Shown: positions 17,513 to 26,563, counted from the stretch's first letter. The stretch: DNA of 64,000 bases from Mesorhizobium sp. B2-8-5 (GCF_006440675.2 NZ_CP083951.1:4993501-5057500), one strand, 5' to 3'. Notes: generated by a model not told the origin, from the sequence alone. Made by a program: numbers and translations.

Positions 17513-18343
17513 TCATTTCACGCTCAAATTCTTCACCTCGTTGGGCCGGTAGGTGTCCATGGCCGCGCCGTTGCGATCCTCCTCCAACAGCGACTTGCTG
17601 CCGAAGGAGGCGCGCAGACCCACCAGGTATTTGTGGGTCTCGCCGAGGTCGGTTGAACCGATCTTCATCTGCTCCAATTGATAGCGCGCGAACACTGACC
17701 ACGGTGTGTCGTTGAACCGGTACATGGCCTGGAGAGCGCCGCCGGATACGTCCAGGTTCACCCCCTGGTCCGTTCTGCTGAAGCTGAGTTCCGCATCCAG
17801 GCGAAGGTTATCCTGGACGAAGTAGCGTGCGACGGCGCGGACGTTCCATTGGTCGGAGTTGAGGGAATCCTCGTTTGCCCGGCCAAAGGCCGCCTGGCCG
17901 TAAAGGGTAAGATTGCCAAAGTAGATCTGGGCTTCCGGACCGACCACCCAGGAACTCGCCTTCCCGTCGAAATCGCCAAAGTCCACCGACGTATAAGTCG
18001 CGAACACACCGGCGGCAAATCTGTCGGGGTCCCGGTAGTATCCGTGGATCGCGCCGCCAACGCCGCCCCAATGAGCGAAATCGTCGTCCCAGATCCGGTC
18101 ATAGGTGAGGTCGCCCTGGAAGTTCCAGCGCTGGGCGAACGGAATGTTGACGCGGGCGGCGCCCCCTGCGGCGTGCACGGTGTCGCCGATGCTGGTAAAG
18201 CGAAGCCCGCCCAGGTAGATCTCGCCGTAGCCGGAAATATGCGGCGTCACCACCGTCTCTCCGGCCAGCGGCTGCGGTGCGTCGGCGGCGTACGCGAACG
18301 TCGTGGCGACCAGCGACGCAGCGATGATTGAAAAGCGATGCAT
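17513..18343 (-). CDS. Outer-membrane beta-barrel protein, 276 aa
   Basis: A 276-residue exported protein. The signal peptide (MHRFSIIAASLVATTFAYAA) is followed by alternating amphipathic strands rich in Tyr, Phe and Gly (GYGEIYLGGLRFTSIG, FNDTPWSVFARYQLEQM, KYLVGLRASFGSKSLL), the pattern of a barrel of about 10-12 strands. The last strand does not end at the C-terminus; about 25 hydrophilic residues follow. I do not know its substrate or named family. Its leader region shares about 100 bases with that of the next barrel gene, implying common regulation or a segment duplication. Confidence 0.72.
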   Translation of the reverse strand: MHRFSIIAASLVATTFAYAADAPQPLAGETVVTPHISGYGEIYLGGLRFTSIGDTVHAAGGAARVNIPFAQRWNFQGDLTYDRIWDDDFAHWGGVGGAIHGYYRDPDRFAAGVFATYTSVDFGDFDGKASSWVVGPEAQIYFGNLTLYGQAAFGRANEDSLNSDQWNVRAVARYFVQDNLRLDAELSFSRTDQGVNLDVSGGALQAMYRFNDTPWSVFARYQLEQMKIGSTDLGETHKYLVGLRASFGSKSLLEEDRNGAAMDTYRPNEVKNLSVK

Positions 18344-18402
18344 TAGGAGCCCCCGAATTCGAATATGCGTCCTGCGGTCCGGACGAATGCCGGGCTCGGT
18401 CT

Positions 18403-18507
18403 TGCATTGTTCGCCGTCCGGCGTCTTGGGCTGGACCGCAGCGGAATTGTCCTGGAAAGCGCTGCCGCACTTGACGCGCCAGTGTGGCCATCCGGCCACC
18501 AGCCGAC
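18403..18507. repeat. Leader-region repeat, copy A
   Basis: A stretch of about 105 bases upstream of the barrel gene at 17513-18343 that aligns with 19369-19471 upstream of the second barrel gene. Shared blocks include TGCATTGTTCGC, CGTCTTGGGCTG, GGAATTGTCC, GGAAAGCGCTGCCGC and CCAGTGTGGC. A hairpin near 18547-18571 just beyond it corresponds to the terminator beyond copy B. Confidence 0.7.
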
Positions 18508-18588
18508 CGGCCTGCTCATTCCTGTCGCCTTTCCCCCCGCCACAAGCAAACCCCGGTGCGAGGCCAGGGTTTCGTGCGGTCTGTCGGA

Positions 18589-19284
18589 TCAGAACTTGTA
18601 GCTGAGGCCGACCCGCAGATCGTGCGTCTTGAGATCGACGCTCGTCGCCGTGGGAAGACCGGATGCGATCGAGAGAGCCTTGCTGCCGAAATCGGAGTAG
18701 CGGTACTCGACCCGAGCGATCCATTTATCGGTGAAGGCGTGCTCGACGCCGGCTCCAACCGTCCAGCCAACATGGGTGTCGTCGTGGAGCGGTATGTCAC
18801 CACTGGAGGTGCCGGTGATGCCGATAATTTCATACTTGGCCGCGGCCACGCCCGCAGTGATGTAAGGCAACGTCCGATCGAACGCATAGCCGGCGCGCAG
18901 CCGCGCCGACCCCGACCACTGGAGCTCGCTCTTAAGAATAGTGCTGCCGCCATTGGCAAGGGTCGTCAGTCCTTCGACGTTACTGTACGCGATGTCCGCC
19001 TCAACACCGAGCACGAAGCGGTTCGCCATCTCCTGATTGAAGCCGATATGGATGCCGCCAATGAAACCGTCCGGATCGACAGGAGCGTTAATATCGGTGC
19101 CCCCAATACCACCGCCAGAGATGAAGAGATTGGATTTTCCGGCAGCGTAACCGAAGTGAACGCCGGCATAGAGCCCGGACCAGTGGTAATCGGCGGCAAT
19201 GGGCAAGGTTTCATTGATGTCCGCCGCGGGCGCCATGCCGACAGATGCGAGAATAACGGCCGTAGCGAGAAGAATCGTTTTCAT
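18589..19284 (-). CDS. Omp25/Omp31-like outer-membrane protein
   Basis: A 231-residue small-barrel outer-membrane protein. The signal peptide ends near MAPAA, then YHWSGLYAGVHFGYAAGKS marks the first strand, as in Brucella/rhizobial Omp25/Omp31 proteins. Eight-stranded layout ends with WIARVEYRYSDFGSKAL and the final strand HDLRVGLSYKF, which has the C-terminal Phe required for Bam assembly. Function in the family is structural or adhesive; no more can be said. It lies upstream of a second barrel gene on the same strand, separated by a hairpin and the repeated leader. Confidence 0.85.
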   Translation of the reverse strand: MKTILLATAVILASVGMAPAADINETLPIAADYHWSGLYAGVHFGYAAGKSNLFISGGGIGGTDINAPVDPDGFIGGIHIGFNQEMANRFVLGVEADIAYSNVEGLTTLANGGSTILKSELQWSGSARLRAGYAFDRTLPYITAGVAAAKYEIIGITGTSSGDIPLHDDTHVGWTVGAGVEHAFTDKWIARVEYRYSDFGSKALSIASGLPTATSVDLKTHDLRVGLSYKF

Positions 19285-19368
19285 TGTTGTTTGCTGCCCC
19301 CAGGGTGTTGCGCTACCCCGCTGCCGAAATGCTCAGCGGGATCCAGTTAACGTCAAGAGCCCCGATGT

Positions 19369-19471
19369 TGCATTGTTCGCAGCCCGCGTCTTGGGCTGCA
19401 CCGCACTGGAATTGTCCCGGAAAGCGCTGCCGCGCATGTCCGGCCAGTGTGGCAGTTCGGCATCAGCCGAC
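19369..19471. repeat. Leader-region repeat, copy B
   Basis: The counterpart of 18403-18507, here 85 bases before the Omp25-like start codon (copy A is about 60 bases before its gene). The two barrel genes themselves differ in length and sequence, so conservation of the leader is notable. Confidence 0.7.
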
Positions 19472-19559
19472 AGGCGCGCGCTCACTCCCGGCGACCGCGG
19501 CATTGGCGCCTCCCCGGCTCACGTCGGCCGGCGTTTTTTCGTTTCCGGCACAAGCAAGA

Positions 19560-19580
19560 AACCCGGCGCGAGGCCGGGTT
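19560..19580 (-). terminator. Hairpin terminator after the AraC-type gene
   Basis: AACCCGGC, loop GCGAG, GCCGGGTT; on the minus strand it runs into TTTCTTG. It is about 60 bases past the stop codon of the AraC-family gene. Confidence 0.5.
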
Positions 19581-19638
19581 CCTACCTGTTCGCGCAAACA
19601 GAGATCAGCATTGCTACGCGCTAGCCCTGGCCGGCGAA

Positions 19639-20604
19639 CTATCTGGCGCTGCTCGGCGTCGAGCCGAAGCGGCGGCGGAAGCAGCGGTTGAAATAGGAGA
19701 CGTCTGAGAAGCCGCTCAGCAGCGCGATCTCGCTGATGCGCATACGGTCGTTGCGCCTGTCGGAAAGCATGCGATGGGCCCTTTGCAAGCGCAATTCGAG
19801 AACGCGCTCGGCGAAGCTCACCCCGCTTTCCTGCAAGAGGTCATGGACATAGCGGGGCGAGAGCCGCAACTGCTGGGCAACGCGCTGGGCCGAGATGGAC
19901 GGATCGGCGAAATTGTCCCTGATCTTGTCGAGGATTGCCTGGAGCCTTGCCGCGCGCAGGCCGCGCATGCCAGCGAGCTCGGCGGGCTCGCCCTTGGCGC
20001 CGGTTACCAGGCCGATCAGATCGACGATCGTTTCGGTGGCATGGGTGACAAGGTCCGGCGACACCAGAGCCGGACCAGCTTCCAGGAAGTTGCAATAGCG
20101 CCTGAGCATGCCGAGCGCCTCATTGTCGGCCGCCACGGTCAGTGCCAGCCGGTCCTCGACATGGGCGAAGGCACTCTCCAGGATCTCGCGCGGAACGACG
20201 ATGTTGGCCCAGACATTGCTGTCGCCGCCGCTCATTTCCAGCGCCTCCGAGGCAGATACCAGCGCGGCTTCGCCCTTGCCCACGCTGTAGTCGCGGCCGG
20301 CCTGGGCGCCGCTCAGCCTGGTGTCGCCATGGTTGATCAAGAGGAGATAGCCGTCGCGGCCGTCGTCGGCGATGTTGCGGGCCTTGCGGCTGGCATGCCG
20401 GATGGTTCCGGCCATCTGCCCCAGCACCACCGGCCCGACGGGCGTGGCTTCGATCTCGGCCGCGAATGGCTGGTTGGCCGCGATGGCATATTCGACCGAC
20501 CATATCTCGGCGACGTGGATGTCCTGCCAGAGCGCGAAGCGCGCGCGGTCGTCGAGATGCCCAGGCAGGTCGAGCGACGAGAAGACGTTCTTTTTCAAGA
20601 GCAA
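19639..20604 (-). CDS. AraC-family transcriptional regulator
   Basis: A 321-residue regulator. The C-terminal 100 residues hold two helix-turn-helix units (SISAQRVAQQLRLSPRYVHDLL and MRISEIALLSGFSDVSYFNRCF), the second with the family signature. The N-terminal 180 residues resemble the AraC-binding-like domain of OxyR-independent sensors such as those with an 'AraC_binding_2' fold. The start is a TTG with AAAGG five bases before it. It sits upstream of the two barrel genes on the same strand and could control them, though a terminator intervenes. Confidence 0.85.
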   Translation of the reverse strand: MLLKKNVFSSLDLPGHLDDRARFALWQDIHVAEIWSVEYAIAANQPFAAEIEATPVGPVVLGQMAGTIRHASRKARNIADDGRDGYLLLINHGDTRLSGAQAGRDYSVGKGEAALVSASEALEMSGGDSNVWANIVVPREILESAFAHVEDRLALTVAADNEALGMLRRYCNFLEAGPALVSPDLVTHATETIVDLIGLVTGAKGEPAELAGMRGLRAARLQAILDKIRDNFADPSISAQRVAQQLRLSPRYVHDLLQESGVSFAERVLELRLQRAHRMLSDRRNDRMRISEIALLSGFSDVSYFNRCFRRRFGSTPSSAR

Positions 20605-20858
20605 CCTGGCCTTTCTGCGCGCGCGTCTTCACTTGGACGGGCACCGTATTGGACCAGTTCACATCTTGTCCAGAGCCGCAAAATATCTATGCATGCCAGG
20701 ACAATTCCGTTGCTGTTCTGGACAAGAACTCACCCGAATTTCATCGACCCGATCGGAAAATTTCAAGAATACTCGGAAATGTCAGCTCGAATCGGCGGCG
20801 CCCTGTCGATCGTAGCGGAAAGCGGATCCAGGCTGTGGAGCCGGCGGCAAAGCCGCCA

Positions 20859-20892
20859 ATCTCCCCCACGTGGGATCCCTCGTGGGGGAGAT
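20859..20892. repeat. Palindromic intergenic repeat, perfect 12-bp arms
   Basis: ATCTCCCCCACG, ten bases, CGTGGGGGAGAT. Same core as the repeats near 2.58, 33.09 and 49.87 kb. It lies in the 20605-20929 gap, which otherwise shows no gene. Confidence 0.65.
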
Positions 20893-20929
20893 CAGTCGCC
20901 CATTCTCTTTCGCCAATCTCCAACGTCGG

Positions 20930-21312
20930 CTACCAGTCCAACCCGAACACCAGCTTGCGAAATGCAGGCCGCCGGCGGCCATGTGAGTGTAGGCCTCGGT
21001 TGCCTCGTTCTGCGAAAACACCTTGTCGACGACCGATCAGCTCCAGCAGCTTGCCGTCCCAGTCGGGTCGCGCGGTAGTTGATCAGGTGATCGGCGCCGA
21101 GCGCCTTGGCCCGATCGAGCTTCTCGTCCGAGGACCAAGTAATGACGGTGGCCCCGGCCGCCTTGGCGAGCTGCAGCGTGAAGATCGAGACGCCGCCCGT
21201 GCCGAGCAGCACGACGACCGAGCCCGGCCCGACATCGGCGGCACGGAGCGCGTTCCAGGCAGTGGTGCCGGCGCTCGGCAAGGTCGAGGCTGCAATCCGC
21301 GCTTCGGAAAGG
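20930..21312 (-). pseudogene. Remnant of a zinc-type NAD(P)-dependent alcohol dehydrogenase
   Basis: Pieces of a medium-chain dehydrogenase spread over three frames. The first piece has the cofactor fold entry ([58 protein letters not shown]). A second frame then gives [20 protein letters not shown] and a third the ending RKLVFGLDW. The N-terminal catalytic half is absent and about 80 residues between the first two pieces are deleted. At least two frame changes plus deletions mean it cannot make a working enzyme. Confidence 0.75.
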
Positions 21313-21397
21313 TGTTAAGCGCCATTTCCTTCGCATTCCCGAGGATGCCACGCCATCATAAGTCCTGTATGGTCGCCACATGTCTCGGAGGGCGACC

Positions 21398-21901
21398 ATG
21401 CAAAACGGATTGGCAAAATTCATCATGGCTGCTCCCATCGCGGCCACCCTGCTGGCCGCAGCGCCCGCCCATGCCGCCTCCTGCGCCTGGTCCGCCAAGA
21501 TGGAAGAAGACGAGGGCGGCAGCGTGATGACGGCGTCGGTCTGCGGCGGGCCGAAGGGCGATGCGCATCTGATGCTGGCCTGCTTCGACAGACCGGTGCT
21601 GAGCTATGATCTGGGCGCCGCCGGCGGACAGCTCGAGCCCGGCATCAGCGGCTCCTTCACCTTCAAGGCCGGGGGCAAGAGCGTGACCAAAAAGCTCGAG
21701 CTCGAGGCGATGTACAATTACTTCACCGCCGAGCTCTCCGGTCCCGCCGACCCGTTGCTGGCGCTCTTGCGCGGCAAGGGCGAAGTGACGGTTTCCGCCG
21801 ACAAATATGGCGCGGCAAGCTTTCCGCTGAAAGGCTCAGGCGCCGCAATCGGCAAGGTGCTGGCAGCGTGCGGCAAGGGTTCAGGCGGCGAGGCGGATTG
21901 A
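21398..21901 (+). CDS. Exported protein of unknown function, 167 aa
   Basis: A 167-residue periplasmic-looking protein. The signal peptide is clear (residues 1-28, ending AHAAS), followed by a small beta-rich domain with three cysteines near CAWSAK, SVCGGP and LACFDR that could form disulfides, and a final Cys in KVLAACGKG. GGAGGGCG precedes the chosen ATG; another ATG six codons upstream is less well placed. I do not recognise the family. Confidence 0.7.
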   Translation: MQNGLAKFIMAAPIAATLLAAAPAHAASCAWSAKMEEDEGGSVMTASVCGGPKGDAHLMLACFDRPVLSYDLGAAGGQLEPGISGSFTFKAGGKSVTKKLELEAMYNYFTAELSGPADPLLALLRGKGEVTVSADKYGAASFPLKGSGAAIGKVLAACGKGSGGEAD

Positions 21902-21941
21902 TGCCTGAGCGCGCGCTGGCGCCCGCGCGTTCCATCGCTTT

Positions 21942-22055
21942 TCACGCCTTCCGTGGAAGCGGAATTGCTTGGAAGCCACCGTCTGGCACAGCCAGCCGCG
22001 TGGCGTCGCGTCCGCCTGCCTTGGCAGCGTAGAGCGCCTTGTCCGCCTGGACTGG
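21942..22055 (-). pseudogene. C-terminal remnant of a GGDEF (diguanylate cyclase) gene
   Basis: The minus frame reads ADKALYAAKAGGRDATRLAV... to a TGA, which is the typical last helix of a GGDEF domain (RADKALYxAKxxGRD). Nothing upstream encodes the GGDEF motif, so only the tail survives. The surrounding 21902-22385 interval shows no intact gene. Confidence 0.6.
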
Positions 22056-22385
22056 CCGCGCGTGTTCTTGACGTAGCAGAAGTCCGGCGGCTGGGCGACG
22101 GCGGCGGGCAGCAGGTCACGCTCGTTGGTGACAAGCTGCGTGTGCAGCACGACGAGGCCGGCCACTTGCGGTTGTTATGCGGTTGCGCGTCGGTGGCCAG
22201 TCCCATGGCGAAACCTTTCGTCCCGCACCATATAAATCTCCGCCGGCGATGATTGCCCTCGCGACAAGCGTGATCGATCCCAGAATGCCGGCCAGGCGGT
22301 CCATCCCGGGCCGCCGACGCTCCTCGCGAGGCCCGTTGCGGCATCGCGCGACCCTGTCACCGGCCGCGACACAGGAGCTTTATCC

Positions 22386-23228
22386 ATGAATCCGATCACC
22401 CTTTTCCTCACCGCTGTCTTTGCGCTCATCGGCGCCGGCGTCGGCGCGCTTGCCGGGCCATGGGCGGGCGGGCCGTTCTTCGTCATCGCGGCGCTGATCG
22501 CCGCCTCGCTGAAGATGGCCAACACCTGGCAGCGCTTCGTCGTGCTGCGCGCCGGCAATCTGCTGGGTGTGCGCGGTCCCGGCCTGTTCATGATCGTCCC
22601 GGTCCTCGACAATGTCGTGGCGGTCATCGACCAGCGCATCCAGACCACCGCCTTCAACGCCGAGGAGGCGCTGACCAGGGATACCGTGCCGGTGAATGTC
22701 GACGCCGTCATCTTCTGGCACGTCCATGACGCGCGCCAGGCGGCGCTGGAAATCACCAACTACCGCGAGGCGATCGACCGCGTGGCGCAGACCTCGCTGC
22801 GCGAGATGATCGGTTCCTCGATGCTCTCCTCGCTGCTTGCCGACCGCCAGGCCGCCGACGCGCATCTGCGCGACGTCATCGGCGCCAAGACGGCCCAATG
22901 GGGCATCACCGTGATGTCGGTCGAGATCCGCGACGTCGCCATCCCCGTGGCGCTGCAGGACGCCATGTCGCGCCAGGCACAGGCCGAGCGGGAGAAGGAA
23001 GCGCGCGTCATCCTGGGCTCAGCCGAGGCCGAAGTCGCGGCCAAGTTCGTCGAGGCCGCCACCACCTATGCCGATCATCCGGCGGCGCTGCAACTGCGCG
23101 CCATGAACATCATCTATGAGACGACCAAGGAGCGAGGCGCCACCATCCTGATCCCGACCGGGTTGGTGGACAGCCTCAACCCAGCAGCGGCACTGGTTCA
23201 GGCCGGCGTGCTGAAAAGCGCAGCGTAG
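22386..23228 (+). CDS. SPFH/band 7 (slipin-like) membrane protein
   Basis: A 280-residue protein with two N-terminal hydrophobic segments (residues 3-20 and 24-40), then the SPFH domain: GPGLFMIVPVLDNVVAVIDQRIQTT, RDTVPVNVDAVIFW and WGITVMSVEIRDVAIP. A charged helix follows (QAQAEREKEARVILGSAEAEVAAKF) as in stomatin/slipin proteins. Members scaffold membrane microdomains and often partner with NfeD proteins, but no nfeD is adjacent. AGGAG precedes the ATG. A strong hairpin terminator closes the gene. Confidence 0.9.
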   Translation: MNPITLFLTAVFALIGAGVGALAGPWAGGPFFVIAALIAASLKMANTWQRFVVLRAGNLLGVRGPGLFMIVPVLDNVVAVIDQRIQTTAFNAEEALTRDTVPVNVDAVIFWHVHDARQAALEITNYREAIDRVAQTSLREMIGSSMLSSLLADRQAADAHLRDVIGAKTAQWGITVMSVEIRDVAIPVALQDAMSRQAQAEREKEARVILGSAEAEVAAKFVEAATTYADHPAALQLRAMNIIYETTKERGATILIPTGLVDSLNPAAALVQAGVLKSAA

Positions 23229-23257
23229 GGAGATTGCATCCTCCCGACGCATCATAA

Positions 23258-23305
23258 AAATCCGGTCCGGCTGATGCGCCATAACGCGCCAGCCGGACCG
23301 GATTT
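23258..23305. terminator. Bidirectional hairpin terminator
   Basis: A perfect 16-bp stem, AAATCCGGTCCGGCTG and its complement, with a 16-base loop. It lies between the converging SPFH gene and the His-rich gene and can serve both. Confidence 0.8.
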
Positions 23306-23327
23306 GTCTTCGATGATCGATGGAACC

Positions 23328-23639
23328 TCAGTAGTCGGAGCCGCCCTCGACGACGACCGGACGATGATGGTGCCGGTGGCCGATCGAACCGGTGACGACG
23401 ACGGTGTCGTCACGGCGGTGATGGCGGTGACGCCAGCCGCGTTCGCCATTGTCATAGAAGGCGACCGTGCCGTGATGGCGGTGATGCAGGCGGTGGCCTT
23501 CCTCATTGATGATGACCGCCGGGCGGTGGTGGTAATGATGCCTGTGATGCGTGCCGATGACGATATCGGCCTCGGCCGCGGAAGCCACGGTGGGGGCGGC
23601 GACAAAAAGCGCCAGGGCAGCAAGAAGCACTGTTTTCAT
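23328..23639 (-). CDS. Exported histidine-rich small protein, 103 aa
   Basis: A 103-residue protein with a signal peptide (MKTVLLAALALFVAAPTVASAA) and a mature part loaded with His and Arg (THHRHHYHHRP, LHHRHHG, RHRHHRRDD, IGHRHHHRP), which suggests metal binding or interaction with an acidic surface. AGGAAAAGAG precedes the start. A GGAAC-N16-GGTT promoter variant lies 40-65 bases upstream, so stress induction is plausible. It resembles the Tyr/His-rich proteins at 34-35.6 kb in layout. Confidence 0.7.
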   Translation of the reverse strand: MKTVLLAALALFVAAPTVASAAEADIVIGTHHRHHYHHRPAVIINEEGHRLHHRHHGTVAFYDNGERGWRHRHHRRDDTVVVTGSIGHRHHHRPVVVEGGSDY

Positions 23640-23678
23640 TGCTCTTTTCCTAATTTCTGAATCATCCCTTCGCCGGTA

Positions 23679-23703
23679 AACCGCTGCCCGCCGCTTTGGT
23701 TCC
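23679..23703 (-). promoter_or_regulatory. EcfG-like promoter variant (GGAAC-N16-GGTT)
   Basis: One mismatch from the EcfG consensus in the -10 element. The same GGTT variant occurs before the repeat-rich DUF1236 gene at 55866. Confidence 0.45.
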
Positions 23704-23921
23704 GGGGCAAGACGGACATCGCCATCCGCTTCCGGCGCTCGATCGAGATCAGGTGGGAGGATGGGCCGGTGCCGCAGTGGATGGGGTCCGTTGGGGTAGC
23801 CGAGGCACCGGCCGAAGGCGGAATGGGCACCGCCGCAAGGCAAAGATAGTCTTCGCGGCCGGCGGCGAAATTACGCGATCACGGAAGGCTGGAATCTCTC
23901 CCTTGAGAGGTCCAAGGAAGA

Positions 23922-25397
23922 TCACTCGCTCCTTCGTCCAGCCACCGCAATCACCGCTGCGACCACCACCAGCATCGACGCCGCGGCGAAGGTGAACCGC
24001 ATTCCGCCGGCAACCGCCTCAGGCGGCGCCGCCGCGATGTTCCCCGTCCCCACGGCGAAGGCGAACACCGCGCCCATCACCGCCGTGCCGGTGACGAGAC
24101 CGAGATTGCGCGACAGGCTGAGCATGCCCGACACCACGCCGCGCTCGTTCCTGTCGACATCGGCCATGACGGCTGTGTTGTTGGCCGCCTGGAAGAGCTG
24201 GTAGCCCGGAGTGAGCAGTATGATCGCCGCCGCGTAGCCGGCAACGCCGAAGAGGCCTGGCAGGGCGGCCAGCGCGACGCAGCCGGCGACCATCAGCATC
24301 AGCCCGGCGGTGACCATCGCCGCCGCGCCGAGGCGGTCGACGACGCGCCCGGCAATGACGCCGCACAGTGCCGAGACGACAGGCCCGATCGACAGCACGG
24401 CCCCGGTTGCCGCGTCGCCGAGGCCCAAGGCGCGCGACAGGAAGAACGGGCCGACGACCAGCGTCGCCATCATCACCGTCGAAACCAGCGCGTTCATGGC
24501 GAGGCTCGGCGCCAGCACCGGGTCGCGCAACAGCGCGAGCTTGACCAGGGGTGATGCCACCTTGGCCTCAACGACAACGAACAGCACCGCGCCAGCCGCG
24601 GCCGCGCCAAGCAGCGCGATGTTCAGGCCGCCGAAATGGCCGCGCCCCATGGTCATGGACAACGCATAGGCGGCAAGCGTGGCGGCAAGCAGCAGCGTGC
24701 CCAGCATATCGAAACGACCCCTCGCCTCGCCATGGACACCTGTCGCTCGTCGGACGATGCCGGCTGGCATCGCTCGGCGGACGATGCCAGCCGCTTCGCT
24801 GGCGGGCATCGCCGCTGGAAGGAAGCGCCAGGCGGCGAGCAGCGCGACGGCGCCGAGCCCGGCGTTGACGAGGAAGATCGAGCGCCAGCCGAGAATGGCG
24901 ATCAGCACGCCGCCAAGCGAAGGCCCCAGTGCCGTGCCGACCGCCGACATGGTGCCGAGCAGACCCATGGCGCTGCCGGTGCGTTCCTTCGGCACCGTCT
25001 CGCCGACGAAAGCCATCGTCAGCGCCATCATCACCGCCGCGCCCAGGCCTTGCACGGCGCGGGCGCCGATCAGAAAGGCCAGCGACGGCGCGAGCGCGGC
25101 GGCAAACGAGGCGGCGCTGAACAGCGCCAGGCCAACAATCAGCAGCGGCCGGCGGCCGACGAGATCGCCGAGGCGCCCGACGATGACGATCAGAACGGTG
25201 ATAGCGAGCAGATAGGCCAGCACCACCCATTGCACCGCCGCAAAGGACGCGGCGAAGGCCACGCTCAGCGTCGGCAGCGCGACATTGGCGATGCTGGTGC
25301 CGAGCGAGGAGACGAGCATGGCAAGCGACAGGCTGGCCAGCGCGCCCGCCGCCGAATGGCTTCCAGGCGCGGCGCGGGTTTCGGCGATGTCGGCCAT
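23922..25397 (-). CDS. MFS drug-efflux-type transporter (DHA2-like)
   Basis: A 491-residue inner-membrane transporter with about 14 predicted helices. The motif A region is visible as VGRLGDLVGRRPLLIVG, motif C as GLLGTMSAVGTALGPSLGGVL, and the order fits the DHA2 proton-driven drug exporters. A short cytoplasmic loop contains a tandem duplication (AGIVRRAMP then AGIVRRATG). GGAGA precedes the start. It is divergent from a LysR-type gene, a common exporter/regulator pairing, so LysR control of export is likely. Confidence 0.88.
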   Translation of the reverse strand: MADIAETRAAPGSHSAAGALASLSLAMLVSSLGTSIANVALPTLSVAFAASFAAVQWVVLAYLLAITVLIVIVGRLGDLVGRRPLLIVGLALFSAASFAAALAPSLAFLIGARAVQGLGAAVMMALTMAFVGETVPKERTGSAMGLLGTMSAVGTALGPSLGGVLIAILGWRSIFLVNAGLGAVALLAAWRFLPAAMPASEAAGIVRRAMPAGIVRRATGVHGEARGRFDMLGTLLLAATLAAYALSMTMGRGHFGGLNIALLGAAAAGAVLFVVVEAKVASPLVKLALLRDPVLAPSLAMNALVSTVMMATLVVGPFFLSRALGLGDAATGAVLSIGPVVSALCGVIAGRVVDRLGAAAMVTAGLMLMVAGCVALAALPGLFGVAGYAAAIILLTPGYQLFQAANNTAVMADVDRNERGVVSGMLSLSRNLGLVTGTAVMGAVFAFAVGTGNIAAAPPEAVAGGMRFTFAAASMLVVVAAVIAVAGRRSE

Positions 25398-25484
25398 GAT
25401 CTTCTCCGTCGATTGAACTTGCCGGGGAAGATAAGCGTGCGATCGACATGGCGGAACACGCAGCGTTTGCACCTGAACAGTGCA

Positions 25485-25505
25485 TCAGACGCCATGTCCG
25501 TCTGA
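25485..25505. promoter_or_regulatory. Inverted repeat, candidate LysR binding site
   Basis: TCAGACG, seven bases, CGTCTGA, in the 131-base gap between the divergent MFS and LysR genes. Size and position suit a LysR-type recognition site. Confidence 0.5.
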
Positions 25506-25528
25506 CGGATCCATGCTATGGTCGCGCC

Positions 25529-26458
25529 ATGTCGCGACCCGATCTCAACCTGCTCGTCACGCTGGATGTGCTGCTTGCCGAAGGCAGTGTCGCCAAGGCC
25601 GCGCGGCGCCTGAAGCTTAGCCCCTCGGCGATGAGCCGGGCGCTGGCGAGGCTGCGCGAGACAACCGGCGACCCGCTTCTGGTGCGCGCCGGACGCGGCC
25701 TGGTGCCGACGCCGCGCGCCATCGAGCTGGGCGCCGAGGTCGGCCGGCTGGTGACGGAAGCTGAAGCGGTGCTGCGGCCGGCCGAGCGGCTCGAGCTTGC
25801 GCGGCTCGACCGCAGTTTCACTCTCCGCAACAGCGATGGTTTCGTCGAGAATTTCGGTCCGGCGCTGCTGGCCCGCGTGGCCGAGGAGGCGCCGGGCGTG
25901 CAATTGCGCTTCGTGCCCAAGCCCGACAAGGACAGCGGCCCGATGCGCGGGGGCGCGGTCGATCTGGAGACCGGCGTGGTCGGCGGCTCGACCGGACCCG
26001 AGATACGCGCGCAGGCGCTGTTCCGCGACCGCTTCGTCGGCGTCGCGCGCGCTGGCCATCCTTTGAGCGAAGGCCGCATCACCGCCGCCCGCTTCGCCGC
26101 CGGCCGACACATATTGATCTCGCGCCGCGGCCTCGACCGCGGCCCGGTGGACGACGCCTTGGAACGCGCCGAGCTGACGCGGAAAGTCACGACCGTGGTC
26201 GGCGGCTTTGCCGAGGCGCTGGCGCTGGCACGCGGCTCCGACCTCATCGCCACCGTGCCGGAGCGCTATACCGGCACCCTGCGCGAGGGCCTGTTCACCT
26301 TCACGCTGCCGGTGAAGCTCGCCGCGCTGACGATCTCGCTCTTGTGGCACCCGAGGCTCGATGCCGATCCGGCGCATCGCTGGCTGCGCGGGCTGGTGAA
26401 AGAGGTGTGCCGCCTTTCCTCTCCCTCCTTTCACCACGGCGAGGAACCCTTGCCCTGA
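25529..26458 (+). CDS. LysR-family transcriptional regulator
   Basis: A 309-residue regulator. The N-terminal winged helix is clear (LNLLVTLDVLLAEGSVAKAA, LKLSPSAMSRALARLRETTG, LVRAGRGLVPTPRAIELG), followed by the two-lobed effector domain. The start at MSRPDLNLL is the one that fits the family; the frame is open further upstream. It is divergent from the MFS exporter and most likely controls it in response to an exported compound (inference). Confidence 0.88.
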   Translation: MSRPDLNLLVTLDVLLAEGSVAKAARRLKLSPSAMSRALARLRETTGDPLLVRAGRGLVPTPRAIELGAEVGRLVTEAEAVLRPAERLELARLDRSFTLRNSDGFVENFGPALLARVAEEAPGVQLRFVPKPDKDSGPMRGGAVDLETGVVGGSTGPEIRAQALFRDRFVGVARAGHPLSEGRITAARFAAGRHILISRRGLDRGPVDDALERAELTRKVTTVVGGFAEALALARGSDLIATVPERYTGTLREGLFTFTLPVKLAALTISLLWHPRLDADPAHRWLRGLVKEVCRLSSPSFHHGEEPLP

Positions 26459-26563
26459 TACGCCGGCCCCACGGAACCAACCGCGCGTTGCAGGCGATAT
26501 CCCTATAAATATTAGCCATAACTAATGTATACTATCGCACGCAGGACAAACCGTGTCTGTCAT

